Below, one piece after another: positions 1-10,168 of a stretch of DNA of 13,293 nt. The notes under the pieces are model-generated. The model saw only the letters and a program-made list of their open reading frames with translations. It was not told where the DNA came from and did not search any database. The stretch is from assembly GCA_004296815.1 (NCBI GenBank), contig SCVT01000681.1, positions 1 through 13,293 of the forward strand. The letters run 5' to 3'. Positions within the stretch are counted from its first letter, which is position 1; the number at the start of each line of letters is the position of its first letter. The translations under genes were made by a program, and so were the position numbers. The DNA is from Reyranella sp. Lineage in GTDB: Bacteria; Pseudomonadota; Alphaproteobacteria; Reyranellales; Reyranellaceae.

Positions 1-1
1 G

Positions 2-1495
2 GGTGACCGCGCGAGCGATGCGCTGCGGGTCGACGGCGCGCAGATCCGTGCGCGCGTGGTGGGCGAAGGTGCCAACCTGGGCTTCACCCAGCGCGGCCGG
101 GTCGAGGCGGCGCTGGCCGGCCGCAAGATCAATACCGATGCCCTCGACAATTCGGCGGGCGTCGACACGTCGGACCACGAGGTCAACATCAAGATCGCCA
201 CCGGCGGCGCAATCGTGGCGGGTGCGCTCGCCCGCGAGCAGCGCGACGCGCTCCTCTTCTCCATGACCGACGAGGTCGGCGCGCTGGTGCTTCGCGACAA
301 CTATCAGCAGAGCCAGGCGGTCAGCGTCGCCGCCGAGCGCGCGGCCGAGCATCACGACCGGCTGGAGCGCTTCATGCGTGCGCTGGAGCGCAAGGGCCGC
401 CTCGACCGCGCCGTCGAGTTCCTGCCCGATTCGGTGGCCATGCGCACACGCGCCGCCAACCGCCAGCCGCTGACACGACCCGAGCTCTCGGTGCTGCTGG
501 CCTACGCCAAGATCGACCTCAACGAGGAGATCCTGGCCTCCGACTTGCCCGACGATCCGCTGCTCGCTGCCGAGCTGGTGCGCTACTTCCCGGCCGCCCT
601 GCAGCAGGCGCACGAGCCGGCGCTGCGCGGCCATCGCCTGCGGCGCGAGATCGTGGCGCTGCAGGTCGTGAACTCGCTGGTCAATCGCTGCGGACCGGGC
701 TTCGTCTACAACGTGGCGCAGCGCACCGGCGCGCAGGGCGCCACGATCGCGCGCGCCTTCACAGTGGCGCGTGACGCCTGGAAGCTGCGCGACCTGTGGG
801 CCGAGATCGAGGCGCTCGATGCAAGCCTCAAAGCGGAGGCGCAGACCCGCATGCTGGTCGCCTCGCAGCGCTTCCTGGGCCGCGCCGTCCAATGGATCCT
901 GCGCCGCTTGCCGCAGCCGCTCGACACGATCGCCGCCACCACCAAGCTCGGCGCGGCGGTCGCGGCTCTGGGCGAGCTGCCCGCGGACCTGGTCGGCCAG
1001 GACGAAAGCGCCGCGCTCGGCGAACGCGCAGCGGCGCTCGAAGCGGTCGGCGCACCCACGGGCATCGCCCGGCGCGCGGCCTCACTGGAAACACTGGCCG
1101 CTGCCGGCGACCTCGCGCTTGCCGCCGAGACCAACGGCTGCAGCATCGAGGATGCGGCGCGGCTCTACTTCCGCCTGGGCGAGCGCCTGTCGCTCGCGCT
1201 GCTGGCCAATGCCGCGCACAAGCTGCCGCGCGAGGGCCTGTGGCCTTCGCAGGCAGCGCTCGCCATGCAGGACGAGCTCGCTGCGCTTCACGCCGAATTG
1301 CTGAACTCGGCCTTGCGGGCCCGTGGCGGCGACACCAAATGCGGGCCCGACGAAACGCTCGCGCGATGGAGCGAACCGCGCAAGCTGGCGCTCGACCGCG
1401 TCGACCGGCTGGTGAAAGAGGATCTGGCCGGCGCGGGCACGATCGACCACGCCATGCTGTCGGTCGCCGCCGCCGAGTTGCGAACCCTGGTCTAG
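2..1495 (+). CDS. NAD-specific glutamate dehydrogenase, large type (C-terminal part, 5' end outside window)
   Basis: This is the C-terminal 497 residues of the large (about 1600-aa) NAD-dependent glutamate dehydrogenase, which oxidatively deaminates glutamate to 2-oxoglutarate and ammonium in the cytoplasm. The frame is already open at base 2. The first visible residues ([12 protein letters not shown], then VVGEGANLG) match the end of the nucleotide-binding catalytic core of this family. They are followed by a segment reading [23 protein letters not shown]. The remaining roughly 400 residues are helix-rich and Ala/Leu/Arg-rich, as expected for the family's C-terminal domain. The start codon lies left of the window, so the N-terminal regulatory region cannot be assessed. 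The gene ends with TAG at 1493-1495, 32 nt before msrB on the same strand. Family identification is secure; which paralogue or symbol it carries cannot be settled. Confidence 0.93.
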   Translation, partial: GDRASDALRVDGAQIRARVVGEGANLGFTQRGRVEAALAGRKINTDALDNSAGVDTSDHEVNIKIATGGAIVAGALAREQRDALLFSMTDEVGALVLRDNYQQSQAVSVAAERAAEHHDRLERFMRALERKGRLDRAVEFLPDSVAMRTRAANRQPLTRPELSVLLAYAKIDLNEEILASDLPDDPLLAAELVRYFPAALQQAHEPALRGHRLRREIVALQVVNSLVNRCGPGFVYNVAQRTGAQGATIARAFTVARDAWKLRDLWAEIEALDASLKAEAQTRMLVASQRFLGRAVQWILRRLPQPLDTIAATTKLGAAVAALGELPADLVGQDESAALGERAAALEAVGAPTGIARRAASLETLAAAGDLALAAETNGCSIEDAARLYFRLGERLSLALLANAAHKLPREGLWPSQAALAMQDELAALHAELLNSALRARGGDTKCGPDETLARWSEPRKLALDRVDRLVKEDLAGAGTIDHAMLSVAAAELRTLV

Positions 1496-1527
1496 CGCGC
1501 GATCATGGCGCGCGAGGAGAAACGATC

Positions 1528-1923
1528 ATGAGCAGCAAGGTCGAAAAGAGCGACGGCGAGTGGCAGAAGGAACTCGATCCGCTGCAGTACAACGTGCTGC
1601 GCAAGCACGGCACCGAACGCGCCTTCACCAGCCCGCTGAACGACGAGAAGCGCGCCGGCACCTTCCGCTGCGCCGGTTGCGGCGAGCCGCTGTTCGATTC
1701 CAACACCAAGTACGAGAGCGGGTCGGGCTGGCCGTCCTTCTGGGCGCCCAAGGACGGTGCCGTCGAGACGACGACCGACCGCAGCCACTTCATGACGCGC
1801 ACCGAGGTGCATTGCGCCAAGTGCGGCGGCCATCTCGGCCACGTCTTCCCCGACGGGCCGCAGCCGACCGGCGAGCGCTACTGCATGAACGGCGCGGCGC
1901 TGAAGTTCGAAGAAAAGAAGTAG
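1528..1923 (+). CDS. msrB: Peptide-methionine (R)-S-oxide reductase MsrB
   Basis: A 131-aa enzyme that reduces methionine-R-sulfoxide in oxidised proteins, normally with thioredoxin as electron donor. It has no signal peptide, so it is probably cytoplasmic. The core SelR/MsrB fold spans about residues 12-128. Two CxxC pairs (Cys48/Cys51 in CAGC and Cys96/Cys99 in CAKC) form the structural zinc site. The motif SGSGWPSFW and the catalytic Cys119 in [10 protein letters not shown] are intact. There is no obvious resolving cysteine outside the zinc pairs. The ATG at 1528 is preceded by a GAGGAGA ribosome binding site at 1514-1520, and the length matches the single-domain family. It follows the glutamate dehydrogenase by 32 nt, so the two may be co-transcribed, but their functions are unrelated. 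Confidence 0.97.
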   Translation: MSSKVEKSDGEWQKELDPLQYNVLRKHGTERAFTSPLNDEKRAGTFRCAGCGEPLFDSNTKYESGSGWPSFWAPKDGAVETTTDRSHFMTRTEVHCAKCGGHLGHVFPDGPQPTGERYCMNGAALKFEEKK

Positions 1924-1927
1924 TGCG

Positions 1928-2521
1928 CTAGCGGCGCGGCAGCGCCGAGAGCTCTTCCACCAGACGGCGCAGGTTGGCGCGGATCGCGCGCTCGTTGGCG
2001 ATGCGAAGGCGCGCGAGCCCGTCGAGCGAGTCATCCATGGTCGCCGTCGCGGGTGTCGTGATCGTGTTCTGGTAGACCATCGCACCGCTCGTCGAGTCGG
2101 TGAGCTTGTAGGCGATGGTCGCCTCGACGGTCATGGCGAAACCGGCGAAAGGCTCCTCCAGTTTCTGCAGATCGGCGTCGAGCCGGTAGCGGCCGCCCTG
2201 AGCCGCCGCGAGACCCGAATCGGTGAGCGCCCGCGAGAGCGCTTCCTGGAATTCGGCGTTGCCGACACGCGCCGTCCAGAGCGAGGAGCCGCCGCGTCCG
2301 CCGCTCACGGTGCCGACGCTGATGGCGCCGCGGTAGGGCGAGGCGGCGGTGGCGAGGCCCGCCACGTCGGGCACCATCGCCGGCACGGTGGCGGGCTTGG
2401 CGCACGCGCTGAGCGCCGCCGCGGCGACTGTCGCCAGGGCGAGTCTCGTCAGGCCGGAAAGGAAACGAAACTCAGGTCGAGGGCTTGTCGCCCTGCGGCG
2501 GAGGCGGAGGAACATCGTCAT
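1928..2521 (-). CDS. Uncharacterised lipoprotein
   Basis: A 197-aa protein (from ATG 2521) with a hydrophobic stretch ending in the lipobox LSAC, so Cys40 is the expected lipidation site and the mature protein would sit in the periplasm anchored to a membrane. The mature part is about 158 residues. It contains a predicted mixed alpha/beta core (SVGTVSGG, RYRLDADLQKLE, TVEATIAYKLTD), followed by a helix rich in Arg/Ala/Leu. I recognise no named family and assign no function. The start is uncertain: ATG 2521 and ATG 2515 both lie inside the upstream 40-aa ORF, lack a good ribosome binding site, and give an unusually long 24-residue n-region. A CTG at 2450-2452 would give a normal short signal peptide (TRLALATVAAAALSAC). 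It is the last gene of the minus-strand train, and its stop is 4 nt from that of msrB. Confidence 0.8.
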   Translation of the reverse strand: MTMFLRLRRRATSPRPEFRFLSGLTRLALATVAAAALSACAKPATVPAMVPDVAGLATAASPYRGAISVGTVSGGRGGSSLWTARVGNAEFQEALSRALTDSGLAAAQGGRYRLDADLQKLEEPFAGFAMTVEATIAYKLTDSTSGAMVYQNTITTPATATMDDSLDGLARLRIANERAIRANLRRLVEELSALPRR

Positions 2522-2594
2522 TACAAACCTGCGCCAGGGTCGGCGCTGTGGCAGCGAGCAGGAAAGCGAGTGCCAGGCTGAGAAGACGGATCAT
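2472..2594 (-). CDS. Small secreted protein, 40 aa, with Sec signal peptide
   Basis: A short ORF reading MIRLLSLALAFLLAATAPTL then AQVCNDDV, five prolines and QGDKPST. Residues 1-21 look like a textbook Sec signal peptide: Arg3, a Leu/Ala core, and an Ala-x-Ala-like end TLA before Gln22. The mature peptide would be only about 19 residues, with one Cys (Cys24), two Asp, a penta-proline run (29-33) and a polar tail. The ATG is preceded by a GGAGG ribosome binding site at 2600-2604 with a 5-nt spacer, which is better than that of most genes here. It lies 26 nt after the hydrolase stop and overlaps the long form of the following lipoprotein by 50 nt in another frame. No function can be assigned. 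The alternative is a chance ORF, but signal peptide and ribosome binding site together argue for translation. Confidence 0.6.
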   Translation of the reverse strand: MIRLLSLALAFLLAATAPTLAQVCNDDVPPPPPQGDKPST

Positions 2595-2599
2595 GGACG

Positions 2600-2604
2600 C
2601 CTCC
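2600..2604 (-). promoter_or_regulatory. Strong ribosome binding site of the 40-aa ORF
   Basis: On the minus strand the bases GGAGG lie 5 nt before the ATG at 2594. This near-consensus Shine-Dalgarno is the main reason to believe that the 40-aa ORF, rather than the downstream lipoprotein ATG at 2521, marks the first translation start after the hydrolase gene. Confidence 0.7.
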
Positions 2605-2620
2605 GGGACACCGGATTGGA

Positions 2621-3607
2621 TCACAGGCCCTTCAGGAAGTCGACCAGCAGTTTGTTGACCTCGGCCGCCCGCTCCTGCTGCACCCAGTGGCCGGCGCCTT
2701 CGAGAATGTGGCTGCCGCGCAGGCCCGGCAGGGTCGTGGAGTAGGCCTCGAGCTGGGCCTTGGCGGCCGGGAAACGCAGCACGCCGTCGCGGCTGCCGGC
2801 GATGAACAGCGAGGGCTGGCGGATCGGCTGGCCGCGCCAGGGACCGCCCAGCTCCCAGTTGCGCCGGAGGTTGCGATACCAGCTCAAGCCGCCGCGGAAG
2901 CCCGCGCGCGCGAACTCGGCCGTGTAGTAGTCGAGATCGGCCTCGCTCATCCAGGCGGGCAGCTTCTCGGGATCGGCGGTGTTGCCGAGCAGCGTGCCGC
3001 CGGGCAGGCGACCGAAGCCCTTGTCCTTGTCGACCAAATCACCCGACGCGGTGAAGTAGAGGCGACGCAGCGCGCCCTTGATGTCCTGCTGCAGCTCGGC
3101 CTCGGCGACGCCGGGCTTCTGGAAGTACTGCAGGTAGAAGTCGTTGATGCCGAGCTTCTCCAGTGCCGACAGGATGTCGACATAGCCTGGCGGCGAATAG
3201 GGCACGCTCATCGCGCAGACCGCGGTGAAGAGATCGGGCCGCCAGAGCGCGGCATGCCAGGCGACCGGCGCGCCCCAGTCGTGACCGACGATCACGGCCT
3301 TGGTCTCGCCGAGCGCTTTCACCAGCTCGGCCATGTCGCCCACGAGATGGAAGAGCGTGTACTGGTCGACCGGCTCGGGCGCCTGCGTGCCGCCGTAGCC
3401 GCGCATGTCGGGTGCAACGGCGCGGAAGCCCGCCGCACTCACCGCCTGCAACTGATGCCGCCACGAGTACCAGCTCTCGGGCCAGCCATGACAGAACAGC
3501 ACCAGCGGAGCCCCGGGCTTTCCCGGGCCCGCTTCGGCGTAACGCATATGGATGGTGTTGGCGGTCGTCGTCTTGAGCTCGACGCCGGGAACGGGTGAGG
3601 CGGTCAT
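2621..3607 (-). CDS. Alpha/beta hydrolase, soluble epoxide hydrolase-like
   Basis: A 328-aa cytoplasmic alpha/beta hydrolase that most closely resembles soluble epoxide hydrolases, which open epoxides to diols through an aspartyl ester intermediate. The oxyanion motif HGWPE begins at His40. The nucleophile elbow GHDWG gives Asp110 as nucleophile; an Asp here rather than Ser separates epoxide hydrolases and dehalogenases from esterases. Asp274 (GSRDG) and His307 (GAGHW) complete the triad. The lid carries the tyrosine-containing segments FYLQYFQKPGVAEAEL and LSWYRN, which supply the epoxide-activating tyrosines in this family. The ATG at 3607 was chosen over one 12 codons upstream because AAAGG (3612-3616) precedes it and overlaps the permease stop. 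The gap to the permease gene is 7 nt, so the genes are probably co-transcribed and coupled. The natural substrate is unknown. Confidence 0.9.
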   Translation of the reverse strand: MTASPVPGVELKTTTANTIHMRYAEAGPGKPGAPLVLFCHGWPESWYSWRHQLQAVSAAGFRAVAPDMRGYGGTQAPEPVDQYTLFHLVGDMAELVKALGETKAVIVGHDWGAPVAWHAALWRPDLFTAVCAMSVPYSPPGYVDILSALEKLGINDFYLQYFQKPGVAEAELQQDIKGALRRLYFTASGDLVDKDKGFGRLPGGTLLGNTADPEKLPAWMSEADLDYYTAEFARAGFRGGLSWYRNLRRNWELGGPWRGQPIRQPSLFIAGSRDGVLRFPAAKAQLEAYSTTLPGLRGSHILEGAGHWVQQERAAEVNKLLVDFLKGL

Positions 3608-3614
3608 GCCGCCT

Positions 3615-4484
3615 TTATCCGCGCAGATGGACCGGGCGTGCAAGCCTTGCCCGCACCGAGGCGCGCGAGCCGAAGAGGAGCGAGACCAGGAAGAACAGGC
3701 TGGCGAACAGGACGATCACCGGGCCCGACGGCAGGCCGGCATGGAACGATACGAGCAGGCCCACCGCGGCCGATGCGAAGGCCATGGGCGCCGCGATCAG
3801 GGTCATCGACCAGACCTCGCGCGCCCAGAAGGACGAGGCGACCGCCGGCAGCAGGATGAGGCCCAGTGCCATCAGGGTGCCGAGCGCCTGGAAGCCCGCA
3901 ACCATGTTGAGCACGGCGAGCGACAGGAAGAGGTAGTGATAGACCGAGCCGCGCACCCCCATCGCAGCGAGGAAGCCCGGGTTGAAGCACTCCACGACCA
4001 GCGGCCGGTAGATCGCGGCGAGACCGACGAGCGTGATCGTTGTGGTCGAGAGCACGAGCAGCAACGCGGTGTCGTCGACGGCGAGGATCGCGCCGAACAG
4101 GATGTTCATCAGGTCGACGGCCGAGCCGCGCAGGGAGACGATCAGCACGCCGAGCGCCATCGCCGTGAGATAGGCCGCGGCGAAGCTCGCATCCTCACGC
4201 ATGCTCGAGAAGCGCGCGATGATGCCCGACAGCAGCGCGGTCGCGACGCCCGCCAGGAAGCCGCCGAGGCTCATGGCCGGCAGCGACAGGCCGCCGATCA
4301 GGAAGCCCATGGCCGCACCGGGCAGCAACGCGTGCGCGAGGGCGTCGCCCATCAGGCTCATGCGGCGCAGGATCAGGAAGACGCCGATCGACGAGCCGCC
4401 GACGGCCAGCGCCAGGCTCGCGACCAGGGCGCGGCGCATGAAGCCGAAATCGGCGAAGGGCGCGATCAGGATGTCGTAGAGCAT
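3615..4484 (-). CDS. Metal (zinc-type) ABC transporter permease, ABC-3 family
   Basis: A 289-aa inner-membrane protein of the ABC-3 family (ZnuB/AztB/MntB-like), which forms the channel for zinc or manganese uptake. About eight hydrophobic membrane segments are visible, the first near residues 16-38. The family's typical stretch LILRRMSLMGDALAHALLPG (38-56) follows the first segment and includes His51. A later helix region reads ALGTLMALGLILLPAVAS. The ATG at 4484 was chosen because upstream in-frame sequence lies inside the ATPase gene and is not membrane-like; no clear ribosome binding site is seen. It starts 13 nt after the ATPase stop, so it is very likely its partner. Zinc rather than manganese is inferred from the Zur-like box upstream of the operon. 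Confidence 0.92.
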   Translation of the reverse strand: MLYDILIAPFADFGFMRRALVASLALAVGGSSIGVFLILRRMSLMGDALAHALLPGAAMGFLIGGLSLPAMSLGGFLAGVATALLSGIIARFSSMREDASFAAAYLTAMALGVLIVSLRGSAVDLMNILFGAILAVDDTALLLVLSTTTITLVGLAAIYRPLVVECFNPGFLAAMGVRGSVYHYLFLSLAVLNMVAGFQALGTLMALGLILLPAVASSFWAREVWSMTLIAAPMAFASAAVGLLVSFHAGLPSGPVIVLFASLFFLVSLLFGSRASVRARLARPVHLRG

Positions 4485-4497
4485 GGCAGGACAGCGC

Positions 4498-5241
<744 letters not shown>

Positions 5242-5249
5242 CGTGGGAC

Positions 5250-5366
5250 CTAGAGCGCCCACCAGGCGCAGAGCCACAGCAGCGCCGATACGCCCAGGGC
5301 GGCGGCGATGCGGGTCGGCGCGCTCATGGCGAGCAGGGTGGTGCCGGGGGAAACGGGTCCGTGCAT
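5250..5366 (-). CDS. Possible 38-aa single-pass membrane microprotein heading the zinc transporter operon
   Basis: A short ORF from ATG 5366 to TAG 5250-5252, with a second in-frame ATG at 5327. The C-terminal half (RIAAALGVSALLWLCAWWAL, residues 19-38) is a hydrophobic segment with a basic residue in front and three Trp plus one Cys near its end, as expected for one membrane helix with an outward or buried C-terminus. It lies between the Zur-like box (its ATG is 10 nt away) and the ATPase gene, whose ATG follows after 8 nt. No Shine-Dalgarno precedes ATG 5366, and the leader would be very short. It may therefore be translated without a leader, start at 5327, or not be translated at all. No homologue is recognised. 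Confidence 0.4.
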   Translation of the reverse strand: MHGPVSPGTTLLAMSAPTRIAAALGVSALLWLCAWWAL

Positions 5367-5376
5367 GGCGATGGAT

Positions 5377-5391
5377 TGTTATAATATTACC
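5377..5391. promoter_or_regulatory. Zur-box-like palindrome upstream of the zinc transporter genes
   Basis: The sequence TGTTATAATATTACC matches 13 of 15 positions of the Zur operator core TGTTATAATATAACA known from Gram-negative bacteria. It contains an 11-base run of only A and T (5379-5389) in otherwise very GC-rich DNA, so it stands out strongly. It lies 10 nt upstream of the 38-aa ORF and 135 nt upstream of the ATPase ATG, where a repressor would block transcription of the minus-strand transporter genes in zinc-replete cells. It also contains TATAAT/TATTAT hexamers that could be a promoter -10 element. The DUF1223 gene starts 111 nt away on the other strand and could share the site. The Zur assignment is inferred from motif plus neighbours. 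Confidence 0.6.
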
Positions 5392-5415
5392 CTGAAAGAG
5401 TCCAGCGAACCCACT

Positions 5416-5459
5416 GTCGCTGGCCCCCTGTCACCGGCCAGTGAGCGACCAGTGACCGA
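5416..5459. repeat. Inverted repeat and tandem 11-bp repeat upstream of the DUF1223 gene
   Basis: GTCGCTGGCC (5416-5425) can pair with GGCCA (5436-5440) and GCGAC (5445-5449), leaving a 4-nt bulge and a 10-nt loop. Overlapping this are two adjacent near-identical 11-mers, CCAGTGAGCGA (5438-5448) and CCAGTGACCGA (5449-5459), which differ at one base. The block sits between the Zur-like box and the ATG at 5503. It could be an operator or a leader hairpin; no function can be read from sequence alone. Confidence 0.4.
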
Positions 5460-5502
5460 TTGTTGATTGGCATGGACCCGCCGCCACGCGCATCTTGCGG
5501 TC

Positions 5503-6261
5503 ATGGCCATATCTTCTCTTCCCGGGCGCCGTGCCCTGCTGGTCGGCGCCGCCGCCGTCGCGGCCGGCCTCGCGCGACCGGCCATGGCCAAACCCGCTGC
5601 CGAAGGCCCCTGGGCCGTCGAGCTCTTCACGTCTCAGGGCTGCAATTCCTGCCCGCCGGCCGATGCCTATCTGGGACGCCTCGCCGTCCGGCCCGACATC
5701 GTCGCGCTCTCGTTCCACGTCGATTACTGGGACTATATCGGCTGGAAGGATCCCTATGCCTCGCGCGAGACGACCGAGCGCCAGCGCGCCTATGCGCGAG
5801 TCCTGAAGCAGCGCTACGTCTACACGCCGGAGATGGTGGTTGACGGAATCGGTCACGATACCGGCCGTGAGCGCGGACCGATCGAGGCGCTGCTCGCGAA
5901 GGCACAGGCGCTGTCGCCGACGCGGGCGACGCCGCAACTGTCGCGCAACATCAACGGCCCGCTCACCATCAAGCTCGACACGTTCCCAATAAACGGCCGC
6001 AAGGCGGACGTGACGCTCGCGATCTACGATCGCCGCCACGCGACGCCGGTGAGGAGCGGCGAGAACCAGGGCCGCATGCTCGAGAACTTCAACGTCGTGC
6101 GCCACTTCGAGCTGGTGGGCCGCTGGAACGGCACGGCCACGAGTTGGACGATCGCCGGCGACCGCATCGGGCCGACCCAGGGCGTCGCGGTGCTGGTCCA
6201 GCATGGCGACCACGGGCCGATGATCGGCTGCAACAAGCTGGAGCCCGCCTACTCGGGCTAG
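5503..6261 (+). CDS. Exported DUF1223 family protein with thioredoxin-like CxxC motif
   Basis: A 252-aa protein of the DUF1223 family, whose members have a thioredoxin-like fold and no settled function. Residues 1-29 form a signal peptide with twin arginines (PGRRALL) before a hydrophobic core and a cleavage-type end ARPAMA before Lys30. This suggests export to the periplasm, possibly by Tat. The mature protein opens with VELFTSQGCNSCPPADAYL, placing a redox-type Cys47-x-x-Cys50 at the first helix as in thioredoxins. The rest includes FHVDYWDYIGW and a beta-rich C-terminal half. The ATG at 5503 was preferred to a TTG at 5467, because the signal peptide starts properly there; neither has a clear ribosome binding site. 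It stands alone on the + strand between the zinc-type operon and the helicase gene. A periplasmic thiol-redox role is an inference from fold and motif. Confidence 0.88.
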   Translation: MAISSLPGRRALLVGAAAVAAGLARPAMAKPAAEGPWAVELFTSQGCNSCPPADAYLGRLAVRPDIVALSFHVDYWDYIGWKDPYASRETTERQRAYARVLKQRYVYTPEMVVDGIGHDTGRERGPIEALLAKAQALSPTRATPQLSRNINGPLTIKLDTFPINGRKADVTLAIYDRRHATPVRSGENQGRMLENFNVVRHFELVGRWNGTATSWTIAGDRIGPTQGVAVLVQHGDHGPMIGCNKLEPAYSG

Positions 6262-6319
6262 GTCTTCGAGACCGCCCGCTTGCCTTGCTTCCGCCGCGGC
6301 CGCGCGCGAAGGTGCGCGA

Positions 6320-9493
<3,174 letters not shown>

Positions 9494-9511
9494 CCCGGGC
9501 CGCCGACGCGC

Positions 9512-9766
9512 ATGCGCCTCGACAAGTGGCTCTGGCACGCGCGCTTCTTCAAGACCCGCTCCCTGGCCGCGCGCTACGTCGAGAAGTCGCGCTGCCGGAT
9601 CGACGGCCGCCCCGTCGACAAGCCGCACGCGACTGTGGCGCCGGGTATGGTGCTCACCTTCGCCCTGGGCCCGAACGTTCGGGTCGTGCGCGTGGTCGGG
9701 CTGGGCGAACGACGTGGTCCCGCGACCGAGGCGCGCACGTTGTATGAAGAGATCGAGTCGCGCTGA
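9512..9766 (+). CDS. hslR: S4-domain RNA-binding protein, Hsp15-like
   Basis: An 84-aa cytoplasmic protein that is essentially one S4 RNA-binding domain (RLDKWLWHARFFKTRSLA at residues 2-19, then CRIDGRPVDKPHATVAPG) with a short C-terminal strand and tail. The RLDKWLW opening and the RIDGR turn are typical of Hsp15/HslR, which in E. coli rescues stalled 50S subunits carrying nascent chains. This copy is shorter than the 133-aa E. coli protein and lacks its long basic tail, as is common in Alphaproteobacteria. The ATG at 9512 starts exactly at the domain, and no strong ribosome binding site is visible. Placement 18 nt after an RNA helicase gene suggests co-expression and a shared role in RNA or ribosome metabolism. 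Confidence 0.88.
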   Translation: MRLDKWLWHARFFKTRSLAARYVEKSRCRIDGRPVDKPHATVAPGMVLTFALGPNVRVVRVVGLGERRGPATEARTLYEEIESR

Positions 9767-9779
9767 TTCGTCGGTCTTG

Positions 9780-9798
9780 CGCGCGCTAGATTCGCGCG
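9780..9798. other. Small GC hairpin between hslR and fdxA
   Basis: CGCGCG (9780-9785) and CGCGCG (9793-9798) can pair across a 7-nt loop (CTAGATT) and are followed by TTAAG. The stem is strong, but there is no U-run, so it is at best a weak terminator or processing stem in the 66-nt gap before fdxA. Confidence 0.25.
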
Positions 9799-9832
9799 TT
9801 AAGCACGCGGCCGCCCGAGTGCCGGAGCCCGT

Positions 9833-10168
9833 ATGACCTATGTCGTGACCGAGGCTTGCATCAAGTGCAAGTACATGGACTGCGTTGAAGTCTGCCCCGT
9901 GGACTGCTTCTACGAGGGCGAGAACATGCTGGTCATCAATCCGGACGAGTGCATCGACTGCGGCGTGTGCGAGCCGGAGTGCCCGCCCAACGCCATCCTG
10001 CCCGATACGGAAAAGGGCCTGGAGAAGTGGCTGGAGCTGAATCGCAGCCTGTCGGTGACCTGGCCGAACATCACCCGCAAGGGTGAGGCGCCGGCCGACG
10101 CCGAAGAATTCAAGGACGAGAAAGACAAGTTCGAAAAGTATTTCAGCGACAAGCCGGCGGCGCGCTAG
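9833..10168 (+). CDS. fdxA: Seven-iron ferredoxin FdxA
   Basis: A 111-aa soluble electron carrier of the Azotobacter FdI/FdxA type with one [3Fe-4S] and one [4Fe-4S] cluster. By alignment with that family, Cys9, Cys17 and Cys50 would bind the 3Fe cluster, and Cys21, Cys40, Cys43 and Cys46 the 4Fe cluster. Cys12 and Cys25 correspond to the non-ligand cysteines of the family. The two halves read [18 protein letters not shown] and [13 protein letters not shown]. The C-terminal half (about 55-111) is acidic and helical, which is normal for this type. GGAG at 9824-9827 precedes the ATG by 5 nt. The redox partner is unknown. The gene stands between hslR and carD in a common alphaproteobacterial arrangement. 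Confidence 0.97.
   Translation: MTYVVTEACIKCKYMDCVEVCPVDCFYEGENMLVINPDECIDCGVCEPECPPNAILPDTEKGLEKWLELNRSLSVTWPNITRKGEAPADAEEFKDEKDKFEKYFSDKPAAR

Noticed and set aside
1888..1911. MsrB active site reading RYCMNGAAL instead of RYCINS-type
   Set aside because: CMNG variants are common in the family and the catalytic Cys is present, so nothing is unusual.
1932..1947. CGGCGC/GCGCCG hairpin as a terminator between msrB and the lipoprotein gene
   Set aside because: The 6-bp stem lies inside the lipoprotein coding end and has no U-run in either direction; it is probably a product of GC-rich codons.
2687..3598. 303-codon + strand ORF opposite the epoxide hydrolase gene
   Set aside because: The minus strand here carries a complete catalytic triad and lid tyrosines; the + frame is a GC-driven shadow.
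3608..3643. Longer hydrolase start 12 codons upstream of 3607
   Set aside because: It would overlap the permease coding end, whereas ATG 3607 has AAAGG directly before it.
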